A stretch of DNA of 64,000 nt, taken from NCBI RefSeq assembly GCF_017161325.1, contig NZ_CP045670.1:2349367-2413366 (forward strand). The letters run 5' to 3'. How positions within the stretch are numbered: the first letter of the stretch is position 1; the number at the start of each line of letters is the position of its first letter. The translations under genes and the position numbers were made by a program. This stretch comes from Treponema pedis. Lineage in GTDB: Bacteria; Spirochaetota; Spirochaetia; Treponematales; Treponemataceae. Below the pieces are notes generated by a model. The model did no database searches and was not told where the DNA came from. It worked only from the letters and a program-made list of their open reading frames with translations. Positions 9,472-18,553 of the stretch are shown here, in pieces.

Positions 9472-11050
9472 ATGCTTGTATATGAAAATATATTATTCGC
9501 CGATAAAAAAGAAAAAGCGATTACCGCCGTACTTTCCGTTTTATACGTATTTTTATACAGCATAACCTTAATGCTGATTGTTTGGATACTTGGAGTATTT
9601 CCCAATATAAATATCGACCAAGTTATTTTTACCGCAATGACGCCCATAGACGGAACAACCGGTACGATAATGTTAAGCTTTTATATTAAAGTCATTGCAG
9701 TACCGGTACTTTTTTCTTTAATTACCCTTATTTTAATTTTAAAAGAAAAAAAAGCGGTCTTAAAACTAAAAAACGGAAAAACTTTTAAACTTGTTCCGAT
9801 ACTTTGTAAACACCCCGTAATTTATTTTTCAATCTTAATTTTTTTTTATAGGTATATATTCTCAATACAAACTTGAATATATCCAATATATTTATTACAT
9901 TATGCAGCCCTCAAGTACGCTTTATGAAAAAAACTACATAAATCCGGCTAAAGTAAAATTCACCTTTCCCGAAAAAAAAAGAAACTTGATTATTCTTTAT
10001 ATGGAATCAATGGAAATAACGGCAACATCTAAAGAATACGGAGGTCTTTTAAAAAACAATCTGATTCCGGAGCTGACTGAACTGGCGGAAAATGAGTTAT
10101 CCTTTAGCAATGGGGAAAAACTCGGCGGAGCAACACAAACGGCGGGAGCTACTCATTCAATTGCATCTTTAGTATGTCTTAATATGGGAATTCCCCTTAT
10201 TTTGCAAATTCCTCCCATAGGTTCAATAGGTCCGTTCGAAGATTATAAAATTAATTTTTCAAAATTTAAAATAAATAACTTTATAACGGGAGGTTACGGT
10301 TTAGGCGATTTATTATACGATAACGGATATAACCTGGTATTCAGTATGGCTTCCGATAAAGAGTTCGGCTGCTTGGGCCAATTTCTCGAAAACCACAAAA
10401 ACTTTAAAGTAAAAACTTCTTATGAATACAAACAAGAAGGCAGGCTTCCAAAAGACTACAATGTTTGGTGGGGTTTTGAAGATGAAAAACTTTATCGGTT
10501 TGCGCGGGAAGATATAAGCGCTCTTGCAAAAGAAGATAAGCCTTTCGCTTATATTTTCTTTACCGCCGATACTCATTCTCCTTCAGGGTACAAAGATGAA
10601 AAATGCCCCGATACTTATTTTGAAAAAATTCATAATGTATATGCGGGAGCCTCAAAAAAAGCCTATGATTTTATACAATGGGCAAAAACGCAGGATTTTT
10701 ATAAAAACACTACGATAGTAATTGCCGGAGACCATCTTTATATGGGAGGAGACTTATATCCGATTACGGTAAAATTGGAGGAAAGACATACCTATAATGT
10801 CTTTATAAACTCGGCGAAAACCTCAAATAAAAACAAAAACCGCCTTTTTGCAACCTTTGATTTATTTCCCACAATTGTGGAAAGCATGGGAATAGGGTTC
10901 AATGCAAAAGGGCTGGGATTGGGAATTTCTCTTTTTTCAGGAGAAAAAACTTTACTTGAGAAAAAAGGCTTAAAACGGTTAAATGCCGAAATTAAAAGAA
11001 AGTCCGATTTCTATGAAAAGTACTTAATGAAAAAAGAAAACGGTAAATAA
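9472..11050 (+). pseudogene. LTA synthase/phosphoglycerol transferase-like membrane sulfatase-fold protein, split by a frameshift in a T9 tract
   Basis: Two adjacent reading frames together make one protein of about 525 residues. The first (9472-9876) gives the N-terminal transmembrane helices. The second is open from at least 9842 to 11050 and gives the extracytoplasmic alkaline-phosphatase-superfamily domain: LYMESME (metal-binding Glu), the ATQTAGAT region with a candidate Thr nucleophile, ADTHSPSG, and AGDHLYMGG (metal ligands Asp-His). Enzymes of this family (LtaS, OpgB) move glycerol-phosphate onto polymers or glycans. The frames join at nine Ts (9839-9847); losing one T restores a continuous protein. 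An AAGGG ribosome-binding site precedes the ATG. The gene may be phase-variable, decayed or mis-sequenced. Confidence 0.82.
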
Positions 11051-11103
11051 ACCCGTATATAAAACGATATACCTACTTTAAATAGAATTTTTATATATTT
11101 TAA

Positions 11104-12585
11104 TTATTTATCTGCTGCCTCTTCAAAACGTTTACATATAACTTTTAACTGTTCTTCGGTTTTTATTTTAAACTTATCCAATAATACTTTAGGTATTTGA
11201 TAAAATTCTATATTTCCTTGCGAATAATTAAGCATAAAATCAGCCAATCTGATAGTTTCAACAAGCTCTCTATATTCTTCCGGAGCCGCTTCAAAATTAT
11301 TTTTATAGCGGATTGTTATTACAATCGGTGTAGGAAAATGCCATTTTTCCGCAAGAGCCGCTCCTATTTCGGCCTGTTCCATTCCGCTCATAATCATATC
11401 CATAACTTGAGGAGAAATATTTCTTTCAGCTTGAATTTCGGCAAGTTTTAACATAAGCTCGGGGTACATCAGTTGAAGAATTATTTTACCTAAATTATGC
11501 AATAACCCGCAAACATAAGCATTTTCCACAAGGTTTCTTTTACCTGTAAGTTTTGCAGTATTAAACGAAAAAAATGCCAACTTATAAGCGTCTTCCCAAA
11601 TTTGTCTTTGCTCGCTTTCGTTCGTTTCCAAAAGTTTAACGGTTCCTACCGAATAAAGCAAATTCTGGATTCCTCTAAGACCCATAAGTTTTACGGCTTC
11701 CGCAATATCCATACACGGCTTTACCAAGCCGAACGCCGTAGAATTTACGCATTTTAAAAGGTCCGTAGCAAGCCCTATATCTCCGCTTATAAGAGTTGCA
11801 ATTTGCTGCATATTCGAATCGGGGTCGTTAATAGCCCTTTGTATTTGCATAATATTTTCAGGGAATTGAGGAATTTCATTTATATATTCTACAATTGCTC
11901 TTGTAAGAGGTTCCGCCTGTTTCTTTAAACCGGTACTTAAAGGAATTGTAACACGGCTTATAGTTACTCCGTTTACAACATCTATACTGAAAGCCTTTTC
12001 GCTAAGCCCGAGTTTTTTTAACATTAAAACCATAATTACAAGCCCCAAACCGGCGCCCTCGCTGCTGTCCAAAACTTGAGTAAATACTTCATCAAGAGAA
12101 GAAAATTGCCTTGCCCGAACAAGCCTGTCGAAAATTCTTTTAAATTCCTGCTGTGTAATAGGAGAATTATTGGAAATTTCCAAAATAAAATTATCCTGTA
12201 CTACCTGCATAGAAACCTTTACATAAAGTCCGGCTTTTTTTTGCAAAGTCAGGTAATATTCCAAATTAGAAAGCGTATCTTCTTTAAATTTGGACATACC
12301 CAATTCGTAATCGTTTTGCTTGGAAATATCAAGACTTTTTTCTTTAAAATAGCAGCGTTTCGTATTTGCTTTTTTAGCATTAGTCGAAAGCTCGTTGCTG
12401 CAATAGACTACATAATCAACCATATCGCTGTGATGTAATTGTTTTAAAAATTCCGTAATTACATCGGCAATATACGTTTCCATTTCTTTGGGCAAGGTAT
12501 AGGACGTTACCGTAATAGGAACGCCCATTCTAATCGCCGTTTCGATTTTATCTTTATCGATTAAAAGTTTTTGAGTTTGTGCCAT
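11104..12585 (-). CDS. HATPase-like domain fused to HDOD domain, signalling protein
   Basis: About 493 residues from the ATG at 12585 (MAQTQKLL). The N-terminal ~230 residues resemble a histidine-kinase-type ATPase: an N-box-like ELSTNAKKAN and a G-box-like SEGAGLGLVIMVLMLKK, with no dimerisation/phosphoacceptor domain. The C-terminal half is an HDOD domain (PANIL-type region EIPQFPENIMQIQRAINDP, then AEAVKLMGLRGIQNLLYSV and LLHNLGKIILQ). HDOD proteins are signalling scaffolds without a proven reaction. The longer start at 12630 is rejected because a TATAAT lies 6 nt before the 12585 ATG. Role inferred only as regulatory. Confidence 0.85.
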   Translation of the reverse strand: MAQTQKLLIDKDKIETAIRMGVPITVTSYTLPKEMETYIADVITEFLKQLHHSDMVDYVVYCSNELSTNAKKANTKRCYFKEKSLDISKQNDYELGMSKFKEDTLSNLEYYLTLQKKAGLYVKVSMQVVQDNFILEISNNSPITQQEFKRIFDRLVRARQFSSLDEVFTQVLDSSEGAGLGLVIMVLMLKKLGLSEKAFSIDVVNGVTISRVTIPLSTGLKKQAEPLTRAIVEYINEIPQFPENIMQIQRAINDPDSNMQQIATLISGDIGLATDLLKCVNSTAFGLVKPCMDIAEAVKLMGLRGIQNLLYSVGTVKLLETNESEQRQIWEDAYKLAFFSFNTAKLTGKRNLVENAYVCGLLHNLGKIILQLMYPELMLKLAEIQAERNISPQVMDMIMSGMEQAEIGAALAEKWHFPTPIVITIRYKNNFEAAPEEYRELVETIRLADFMLNYSQGNIEFYQIPKVLLDKFKIKTEEQLKVICKRFEEAADK

Positions 12586-12591
12586 AGAACA

Positions 12592-12620
12592 ATTATACCC
12601 CAATAAATAAAAAAAATCAA
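12592..12620 (-). promoter_or_regulatory. Promoter giving a predicted leaderless mRNA for the HDOD gene
   Basis: On the minus strand: TTGATT (12620-12615), a 17-nt spacer, TATAAT (12597-12592), then 6 nt to the ATG at 12585. Transcription should start on the A of the ATG. No Shine-Dalgarno sequence. Confidence 0.6.
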
Positions 12621-12684
12621 ATAGTTTCAACTGTTTTTATCAAATTTTATTTATAAAAAAGTCAAATCAAGGACTAGGTTTTTA

Positions 12685-12712
12685 TTGACAAATATGATAT
12701 AATAGCTATAAG
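12685..12712 (+). promoter_or_regulatory. Promoter of the cNMP-binding/lspA/apbE operon
   Basis: TTGACA at 12685-12690, a 16-nt spacer and TATAAG at 12707-12712. A second TATAAT at 12698-12703 has no matching -35 box. The leader is about 20 nt and the ATG at 12737 has a GGAGG ribosome-binding site. Confidence 0.55.
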
Positions 12713-12736
12713 CATTTTTTAGTTTTGGAGGCTGCG

Positions 12737-13741
12737 ATGCCTAAGGCTATTCGTTACAAGGCAAATTCGGTAGTTTACTTCTCAGGAGATTTTGACGAGC
12801 GCGTTTTTTTGTTAAAGACGGGAAATATCGCACTTACTTCTATAGATATAGAAACCGGAGCTCAAGTTACCGATTACATAAAAACGGGAGAATTTTTCGG
12901 TGTAAAATCCGCACTAGGTAATTTCCCCAGGGAAGAAAGCGCTATGGTTTTAACGGATTCTCTTGTTTACTCTTTTACGAGCAAGGAATTCGAAGCTTTT
13001 GCCCAATCAAACACCAGAATTATTTTACAGATGATTAAGGTTTTTTCCAAACAGTTAAGGTCCATTCATAGACAGTTATCTTCTCTTTTAGACAGCGAAG
13101 AAGAATCAAACCCGGAAGAAGGGCTTTTTAACGTTATGAATGCTTTTTACGGTTCTCAGCACTATCATGCAGCCGGACAGGTAGGAACACGGTACAAAAC
13201 AATTTATCCTAACGGAAAATATATTACACAGGTGGAACAGATTATACGCAGCGCTTCGGAAGTAGCCGGAAGAACTTTCGGAACAACCGAAGGGAAAAAC
13301 GAAGCCGGGCAAATTTCCGCACAGCCTGAAAAAAATGCTTCAAGTGATGACGGAACGCTTTATCTTTCTTTAAATACGGCAGGAGACCTATTTTCGGAAG
13401 GAAAATATGATGAGGCCTATGACCAATATCATTACATAATAGAAGCCGGCTCTTCAGGAGATATTGCACAGGAAGCCTATATAGGAGCCGGAAAATGCCT
13501 TTTAGAGCAAAAAGAATATGTACGCTGCTTACAGCTTTTAACCGGTTTTATATCTCAAAACCCGAAATCCTCTAAAATTGCGGACGCTTTAATGTATTTA
13601 GGTATTTGTTATCAAAATATGAATAGGCCGGATAAGGCGCTCGCCTTTTACGACAAAGCCGCCCTGCTTGCAAGCCCTCCGTTAACTCAAAAAATAAAAG
13701 AGCTTCAAGCGGTATGTTCGGACCTGATGGAAGGAGTTTAA
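12737..13741 (+). CDS. Cyclic-nucleotide-binding-fold protein with C-terminal TPR region
   Basis: About 334 residues. Residues ~5-120 form a cNMP-binding beta-barrel of Crp type (VVYFSGDFDERVFLLKTGNIAL... TGEFFGVKSALG), but the PRSA-like phosphate-binding loop of true cNMP receptors is not evident. There is no helix-turn-helix; instead residues ~205-330 hold tetratricopeptide-like repeats (GDLFSEGKYDEAYDQYHYIIEAG, AYIGAGKCLLEQKEYVRCLQLL, ALMYLGICYQNMNRPDKALAFYDKA), suggesting a protein-binding role. The start is placed at 12737 because GGAGG lies 5 nt before it. The next gene starts 1 nt after this stop codon. Confidence 0.85.
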   Translation: MPKAIRYKANSVVYFSGDFDERVFLLKTGNIALTSIDIETGAQVTDYIKTGEFFGVKSALGNFPREESAMVLTDSLVYSFTSKEFEAFAQSNTRIILQMIKVFSKQLRSIHRQLSSLLDSEEESNPEEGLFNVMNAFYGSQHYHAAGQVGTRYKTIYPNGKYITQVEQIIRSASEVAGRTFGTTEGKNEAGQISAQPEKNASSDDGTLYLSLNTAGDLFSEGKYDEAYDQYHYIIEAGSSGDIAQEAYIGAGKCLLEQKEYVRCLQLLTGFISQNPKSSKIADALMYLGICYQNMNRPDKALAFYDKAALLASPPLTQKIKELQAVCSDLMEGV

Positions 13742-13742
13742 T

Positions 13743-14402
13743 ATGTCGGATCTTTTTTCTTCTTTTTCGCGGTTTGCAAAAAAATTCCCGAAAGGTTCGG
13801 TTATTTTTTCCGAATTTGAACCAGGCTCTTCATTTTATTTAATTCAATCGGGACGTGTTCAGCTTATAAAAATTATAAACGGTTTTGAAAAAAACTTGGA
13901 TATTCTACAACCGGGCGAAATATTCGGTGAAATGGCTATTTTGGATAACTCGCCGCGCTCCGCATCGGCAATTGCCTATGATGAAGTAACCGCACTCGAA
14001 TTCAACAAAGAGAATTTTGAAATTTTAATGACCGGAAATCCCGTAATTGCAATGAGGCTCTTAAAAACCTTTGTTAAGCGCATTTACACGCAAAAACGCA
14101 GGTTTATGATTTTAACTATAGAAGATAAATCGGCAAGAATTGCCGATGTTTTTTTAATGCTTGATGAAACAACGCCTAATATCGACCGTTCTACTGAAAT
14201 GCGCACCTTCGATATTTCAATAGATGAAGTTTCAAGATGGGCAGGAATTTCAAAAGAAGAAACCGAAGACAGCATTCGTAAATTCATAGACCAGGGAAGA
14301 ATTTCCGTTTATGATGACAGAATAATCGTACAAAATATGACCGATCTTACACGCTATGTAAATACGCGCCGGTCAAAAGAACACAATCTCTATATGATGT
14401 AA
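13743..14402 (+). CDS. Crp/Fnr-type transcriptional regulator
   Basis: A 219-residue protein with an N-terminal cNMP-binding domain (residues ~10-120; GSSFYLIQSGRVQLI, GEIFGEMAILDNSPRSASAIA, which includes a canonical phosphate-binding PRSASA loop with Arg and Ser) and a C-terminal winged-helix region (~150-205; TFDISIDEVSRWAGISKEETEDSIRKFIDQGRI). It probably binds a cyclic nucleotide and DNA; ligand and regulon are unknown. Strong ribosome-binding site GGAAGGAG inside the end of the upstream gene, so the two are translationally linked. Confidence 0.88.
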   Translation: MSDLFSSFSRFAKKFPKGSVIFSEFEPGSSFYLIQSGRVQLIKIINGFEKNLDILQPGEIFGEMAILDNSPRSASAIAYDEVTALEFNKENFEILMTGNPVIAMRLLKTFVKRIYTQKRRFMILTIEDKSARIADVFLMLDETTPNIDRSTEMRTFDISIDEVSRWAGISKEETEDSIRKFIDQGRISVYDDRIIVQNMTDLTRYVNTRRSKEHNLYMM

Positions 14403-14413
14403 GGAAAAATTCA

Positions 14414-14962
14414 ATGAAAAACAAAAAAGAGTTATTTCTTCCGTTTTTGTTGACCGCAATTGTAATTGCAGTCGACCAAATCAGTAAATTTTTAGTTGTA
14501 AAGTATATGGAACCTTATTCCATATTTCGCTCTTTTCTAGGCGATTTTTTAAATTTACGTCTGGTTTATAATTTAGGAGCGGCTTTCAGCTTCGGAGCGG
14601 ATTTAGGAGAGCTTTCCCGCCGCCTTTTTTTAGGAGCTTTACCTGTAATATTTTTAATTATATTGATTGTTTTTTATTTTAAATCCGATGAATTTACAAA
14701 ACTGCAACGCTGGTTTGTATGCGGAATAATAGGCGGCGGTTTCGGAAATCTTTTGGACAGGTTTTTCAGAAGCGAAGGTGTAGTCGATTTTATAGATGTG
14801 AAATTTTTCGGAATTTTCGGTATGGAACGATGGCCTACATTTAACGCCGCAGATGCTTTTATAGTTTGCAGCGGAATAGGACTTGCAATTACGTTTATAA
14901 TGCAAAACATACAGCAGCGGAAAACTTCTACCGAACAAAATACGAACGAAAAAAGGCAATAA
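14414..14962 (+). CDS. lspA: Lipoprotein signal peptidase (SPase II)
   Basis: The inner-membrane aspartyl protease that removes signal peptides from diacylated prolipoproteins. 182 residues with four transmembrane helices. Conserved blocks: DQISKFLVVKYM, NLGAAFSFG, GGGFGNLLDRFFRSEGVVDFID and FNAADAFIVCSG; the two catalytic aspartates are those in VVDFID and NAAD. It lies 11 nt after the Crp/Fnr gene and 3 nt before apbE, so it is part of that operon. It would process the lipoprotein encoded at 45490-46206 among others. Confidence 0.96.
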   Translation: MKNKKELFLPFLLTAIVIAVDQISKFLVVKYMEPYSIFRSFLGDFLNLRLVYNLGAAFSFGADLGELSRRLFLGALPVIFLIILIVFYFKSDEFTKLQRWFVCGIIGGGFGNLLDRFFRSEGVVDFIDVKFFGIFGMERWPTFNAADAFIVCSGIGLAITFIMQNIQQRKTSTEQNTNEKRQ

Positions 14963-14965
14963 CCT

Positions 14966-16126
14966 ATGAGTTCACAAAAATTCAAACCGTTTTACGCGGT
15001 ACTTATTTTATTTTTTGCCGTTTTATTTTTTTTCGTTTTGTTTTTTTCTCACTATCCGCAAGAATTAAAAGAATACGCCAAAACCGATGCCGTACTGGGT
15101 ACCGTTTGCAGAGTTAGACTGTTAACCGAAAAACCCGAAAAAGAGGCGCACGAAATTTTAAATTCGGTTTTTACGGAGCTTTTCCGTCTTGAATCTCTTT
15201 TTAATGCAAACTCCGATATTCAGCATACGAACCAATATGAAATTTCAGAACTTGAAAAAGTAAACCGACTTGCCGGAATTGAACCCGTAGAAGTTTCCGA
15301 AGAGCTTTATTCTTTGGTAAAAACCTCGATATTTTTTGCGGAAAAGACGGACGGAGCTTTTAACCCTGCAATAGGGCCTTTGGTAAAACTTTGGAACATA
15401 GGCTTTAACGAAGCGGAAACGGCTTATCCCGATAAGCAAAACGGGGATGTAGAGCTTATCCCCTCAAAAGAAAAAATCGAAGCCGTTTTACCGCTTTTAG
15501 ATTATCGGGATATTATTTTAAGTGAAAACGGCTCGCAGCATAAAACGATTTTTTTGCGGAAAAAAGGTATGCGTCTTGACCTCGGCGGAATAGCAAAGGG
15601 TTATGCTGCGGATAAAGCATCTTTACTTATAGTAAGTGCAGGAATTAAAAACGCTCTCATAGATTTAGGCGGAAATATTTCGGTTATAGGAAAAAATCCT
15701 TCAAATAAAAATTGGAAAATAGGCATAAAAAATCCCAATTTGGGAAAGAATAATTCGATAATGAATATGGAAGTTACGGACCGCTCACTTGTAACATCCG
15801 GAAACTACGAACGCTATTTTATCCGAGAAGGGGTTTTATATCATCACATTTTAGATTCAAAAACGGGATATCCCGTAAAAAACGATTTAAACGCCGTTTC
15901 GATTTTATGTAAAAAATCCGTTTATGCGGACGTCCTTTCCACAGCCTGTTTTGTTCTGGGCAGAGAAAAAAGTCAAAGGCTTTTAAACGAATTGGAAAAA
16001 CCGGAGTACGAAGCCGAAGCGTTTTTCTTTTTTAAAGATAATACCGTTTCGCATTTATCCGATTTAAAAAACGAAAATTTCAAATTTGAAATTACCGATA
16101 AGGAATTTAAAGAAAACACTTTTTAA
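14966..16126 (+). CDS. apbE: FAD:protein FMN transferase (ApbE family)
   Basis: Transfers FMN from FAD onto Thr residues of exported flavoproteins such as Rnf/Nqr subunits. 386 residues with an N-terminal signal anchor (residues ~9-28) and no lipobox Cys. Family motifs: LDLGGIAKGYAADKAS, LVTSGNYERYF, HHILDSKTGYP and ADVLSTACFVLG (Mg-binding Asp). It is the last gene of the cNMP/lspA operon and overlaps the convergent methyltransferase gene by 4 bp. In T. pallidum the homologue is a periplasmic bifunctional FAD pyrophosphatase/FMN transferase; which activity dominates here cannot be told from the motifs. Confidence 0.92.
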   Translation: MSSQKFKPFYAVLILFFAVLFFFVLFFSHYPQELKEYAKTDAVLGTVCRVRLLTEKPEKEAHEILNSVFTELFRLESLFNANSDIQHTNQYEISELEKVNRLAGIEPVEVSEELYSLVKTSIFFAEKTDGAFNPAIGPLVKLWNIGFNEAETAYPDKQNGDVELIPSKEKIEAVLPLLDYRDIILSENGSQHKTIFLRKKGMRLDLGGIAKGYAADKASLLIVSAGIKNALIDLGGNISVIGKNPSNKNWKIGIKNPNLGKNNSIMNMEVTDRSLVTSGNYERYFIREGVLYHHILDSKTGYPVKNDLNAVSILCKKSVYADVLSTACFVLGREKSQRLLNELEKPEYEAEAFFFFKDNTVSHLSDLKNENFKFEITDKEFKENTF

Positions 16127-17319
16127 CTTTTGTATTTTTCAAAAATTCCTAAAGTTTCGACATGGTGAGTTTGAGGATAAAAATCAAAGATAAAATGTTT
16201 TTTCAGTTTATAGCCTGAACCGATAAGTTTTGCGGCATCGCGCGCAAATGTTACGGGGTCGCATGAAATATAGCAAATAAGCGGAATATTACTTCGGCAA
16301 AACCAATTAAGCGAAGCGCTGTCAATACCGCTGCGCGGAGGGTCTATAAAAGCAAGATTGAAAAAAAGACGGGAAGCTTTCGTTTTTGCCCAAGCCGCCC
16401 CGTCAATTGCATGATAAAAAATTTTCGTACGGCGGTTTTCTCCTAAAGTTTTAAGGTTGAAATTTTCTTTTGCATAATTCAAAGCGTGCTTATTATGTTC
16501 CACAAGATGAATTTCCTTTGCCGCATCACCTGCACATATCGAAAAAGTGCCTACGCCTGCATAAAAATCCAAAATTCTATCCAATGTTTTAACATTACCT
16601 AAAACTTCAACCAAAACGGTATCAATAAGTTTTTCCGTCATTTCCAAATTGGACTGAAAAAAGCCCAGCGGATTAAATTTTAATATTTTTCCGCATAATT
16701 TTACGCTGCAATCTTCCGAGCCGTTCCCCGTAAAAATTTTTCCGTCCGAAGAAAAAAGATGAATCCTTTCACCCGGCTTAAATACGGTACCGTGAAAAAA
16801 TTCCGAATTTTTTACCTCCCGCCTCAAAAAATCTCTGATTGCGGGAAGGGCGACCGGGCAATCCTTTATCAGAACAAAAGAAGAGCTGTTATATTTTTTT
16901 TGTGCCGGCCCGTTTTCCGTTATATGGAATTGAAACCGAGCTCTGTATTCCCAACTTTTACCCGAAATAAAATCGGACCGTATATTAAGCCTTTCTCCCC
17001 CGCCCCGGTTTAAAGCCCTATCAAGGGCTTCAAGAGCCGCTTCATACCGCAGCTCTTTTTGATACGCATCGTTTGCAATTTGCATATTACATCCTCCGCA
17101 ATCATAAAAATAAGGGCATTCGGGTTTTACCCTATGAACGGAAGGGTTTAAGATTTTTTCTATTTTTGCTTCCGAATAATTTTTATGCTCTTTGGTTATA
17201 AAGATTTTAAGCGTTTCGTTGGGCAATGAATACGGAATAAATACCGTTTTTCCGCCGATTGATGTAATACATGATGCACCGAAAACCATTTTTTCGGCGG
17301 TAACTATATAAGAACTCAT
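16123..17319 (-). CDS. 23S rRNA/tRNA uracil-C5 methyltransferase (RlmD/TrmA family)
   Basis: SAM-dependent enzyme making 5-methyluridine in RNA. 398 residues: an N-terminal TRAM-like beta region, an iron-sulfur cysteine cluster (Cys68, Cys74, Cys77 in CPYFYDCGGC, with a later Cys in KDCPVAL), the SAM motif DFYAGVGTFSICAG, FIDPPRSGI, and the catalytic Cys in CYISCDPVTFARD. The cluster favours the RlmD/RlmCD branch over TrmA, but the target U cannot be decided here. A TATAAT lies 11 nt before the ATG and no Shine-Dalgarno sequence is visible, so the leader is very short. Confidence 0.88.
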   Translation of the reverse strand: MSSYIVTAEKMVFGASCITSIGGKTVFIPYSLPNETLKIFITKEHKNYSEAKIEKILNPSVHRVKPECPYFYDCGGCNMQIANDAYQKELRYEAALEALDRALNRGGGERLNIRSDFISGKSWEYRARFQFHITENGPAQKKYNSSSFVLIKDCPVALPAIRDFLRREVKNSEFFHGTVFKPGERIHLFSSDGKIFTGNGSEDCSVKLCGKILKFNPLGFFQSNLEMTEKLIDTVLVEVLGNVKTLDRILDFYAGVGTFSICAGDAAKEIHLVEHNKHALNYAKENFNLKTLGENRRTKIFYHAIDGAAWAKTKASRLFFNLAFIDPPRSGIDSASLNWFCRSNIPLICYISCDPVTFARDAAKLIGSGYKLKKHFIFDFYPQTHHVETLGIFEKYKS

Positions 17320-17372
17320 AAACGGAAAAAATTATAACATAAATAAGTCAAAAAGTGGAATAGATAAGGCTA

Positions 17373-18545
17373 TTATTCATTCATTTCTTCCGCATATTCG
17401 GGAACTGGAGGTTCCATATCTTCGTGTTTTTCAGTCAATTCGGCTTTAAAATAGTCGGCGGCACTCTCATATCTATATTCCGTTTCTTCTATAAAATATT
17501 GCAATTGCATTATAAGTTTTGCCGTATTTACTACGGCATCGAAAATGGGAGAAGCTGCGGAGCCTTTTTTAGCAGCCGTACCGCCGTAGTTTTTTTCAGT
17601 CTTATGTACCGCATTGTCTTTATCCGCTTTTACGGACTTTGTCAATTTATCCGGATTTTGAGAAAGGAAAAAATCGCGTATATATAAAAGTTCGGGACGG
17701 TATTCAAAATGCATATTATCCCAAAGAGTCCATTTACCGCCCCAAATAAAACCTTCATCTTCAAAAATTTTAATAACGGAATCGGGGGGATTCCAGCGTT
17801 TATGCGGCAAAACTTTCATCCAATTATCATTATGTACGGCTTCCCAAAACCAATAAAGTTTTTTATTACGGTAATTTTTAGGAAGAATATCCACTGCGGT
17901 TCCCCAACAGTGATTGCTGAGTTTTCCGGAATCCGCAATTACACGCCAATTAAACCCCCAGCATGAGCCTATGCTTTTTACAAATAACCGTACTTCCGGA
18001 CTGTTTTTTTGTAACAAAATAATTTTCTTTTCGATTCTTTTTAAAGGCTCCGCAACTCTTTTATGTATCCAAATATCTATTCCGAAAAATTTAATTTTTT
18101 TTAGCTGTTTTATAATTTCACGTTTTGTCTTACCCTGATAAACAAGATGATGAAAGGAATAATTAGGCGAAGGCTCATACCTCCTGTGTTTTATTAAAGA
18201 TTTGGGTTTTAAGGCTTCGATAAAGTTTTCAGGATAATCCTGCGGATTCGGAACGTTTTCAGGATAAAAATACGATATAAAAGGATTCCATTTTATCCAT
18301 TTTGAAGAATGATTTTTAGGCAAAAGCCTGCCTGATGCCCAATATAAATAAGAGCCCCGTATTTTAATACACCAATCGTTTGCTTCGGAATCGAAAAAAA
18401 AGTCTTCAACGATATCATTATAACTTTCCTGAATAGCTTTTAAATATAACCACGGATTATCTTCTTCATCGGAAGCAAAGCAAAAAATAATACATACAAT
18501 AAAAATTAAAGAGAAAATTATTTTTTTATATCTTGCATTAAGCAT
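17373..18545 (-). CDS. M15-family metallopeptidase (VanY/L-Ala-D-Glu peptidase type), exported
   Basis: Predicted periplasmic zinc peptidase that trims peptidoglycan stem peptides. 390 residues with a signal peptide (residues ~1-25, ending FCFASDEED). The zinc site is visible as SNHCWGTAVD (His and Asp of SxHxxGxAxD) and the downstream WDNMHFEYRPE (second His). A Trp-rich stretch precedes the catalytic core, and a charged C-terminal tail of ~90 residues is not part of the usual family. It starts 8 nt after the stop of the Glu-rich membrane protein with an AGGA ribosome-binding site, so the two are co-transcribed. Confidence 0.85.
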   Translation of the reverse strand: MLNARYKKIIFSLIFIVCIIFCFASDEEDNPWLYLKAIQESYNDIVEDFFFDSEANDWCIKIRGSYLYWASGRLLPKNHSSKWIKWNPFISYFYPENVPNPQDYPENFIEALKPKSLIKHRRYEPSPNYSFHHLVYQGKTKREIIKQLKKIKFFGIDIWIHKRVAEPLKRIEKKIILLQKNSPEVRLFVKSIGSCWGFNWRVIADSGKLSNHCWGTAVDILPKNYRNKKLYWFWEAVHNDNWMKVLPHKRWNPPDSVIKIFEDEGFIWGGKWTLWDNMHFEYRPELLYIRDFFLSQNPDKLTKSVKADKDNAVHKTEKNYGGTAAKKGSAASPIFDAVVNTAKLIMQLQYFIEETEYRYESAADYFKAELTEKHEDMEPPVPEYAEEMNE

Positions 18546-18553
18546 TGAAAATC

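Noticed and set aside
12698-12703. TATAAT as the -10 box of the cNMP operon
   Set aside because: No -35 box at 16-18 nt upstream; the TATAAG 9 nt further on is placed correctly relative to TTGACA.
17914-18138. Plus-strand small frames inside the M15 peptidase gene
   Set aside because: Antisense shadows of a well-supported minus-strand gene with no start signals.
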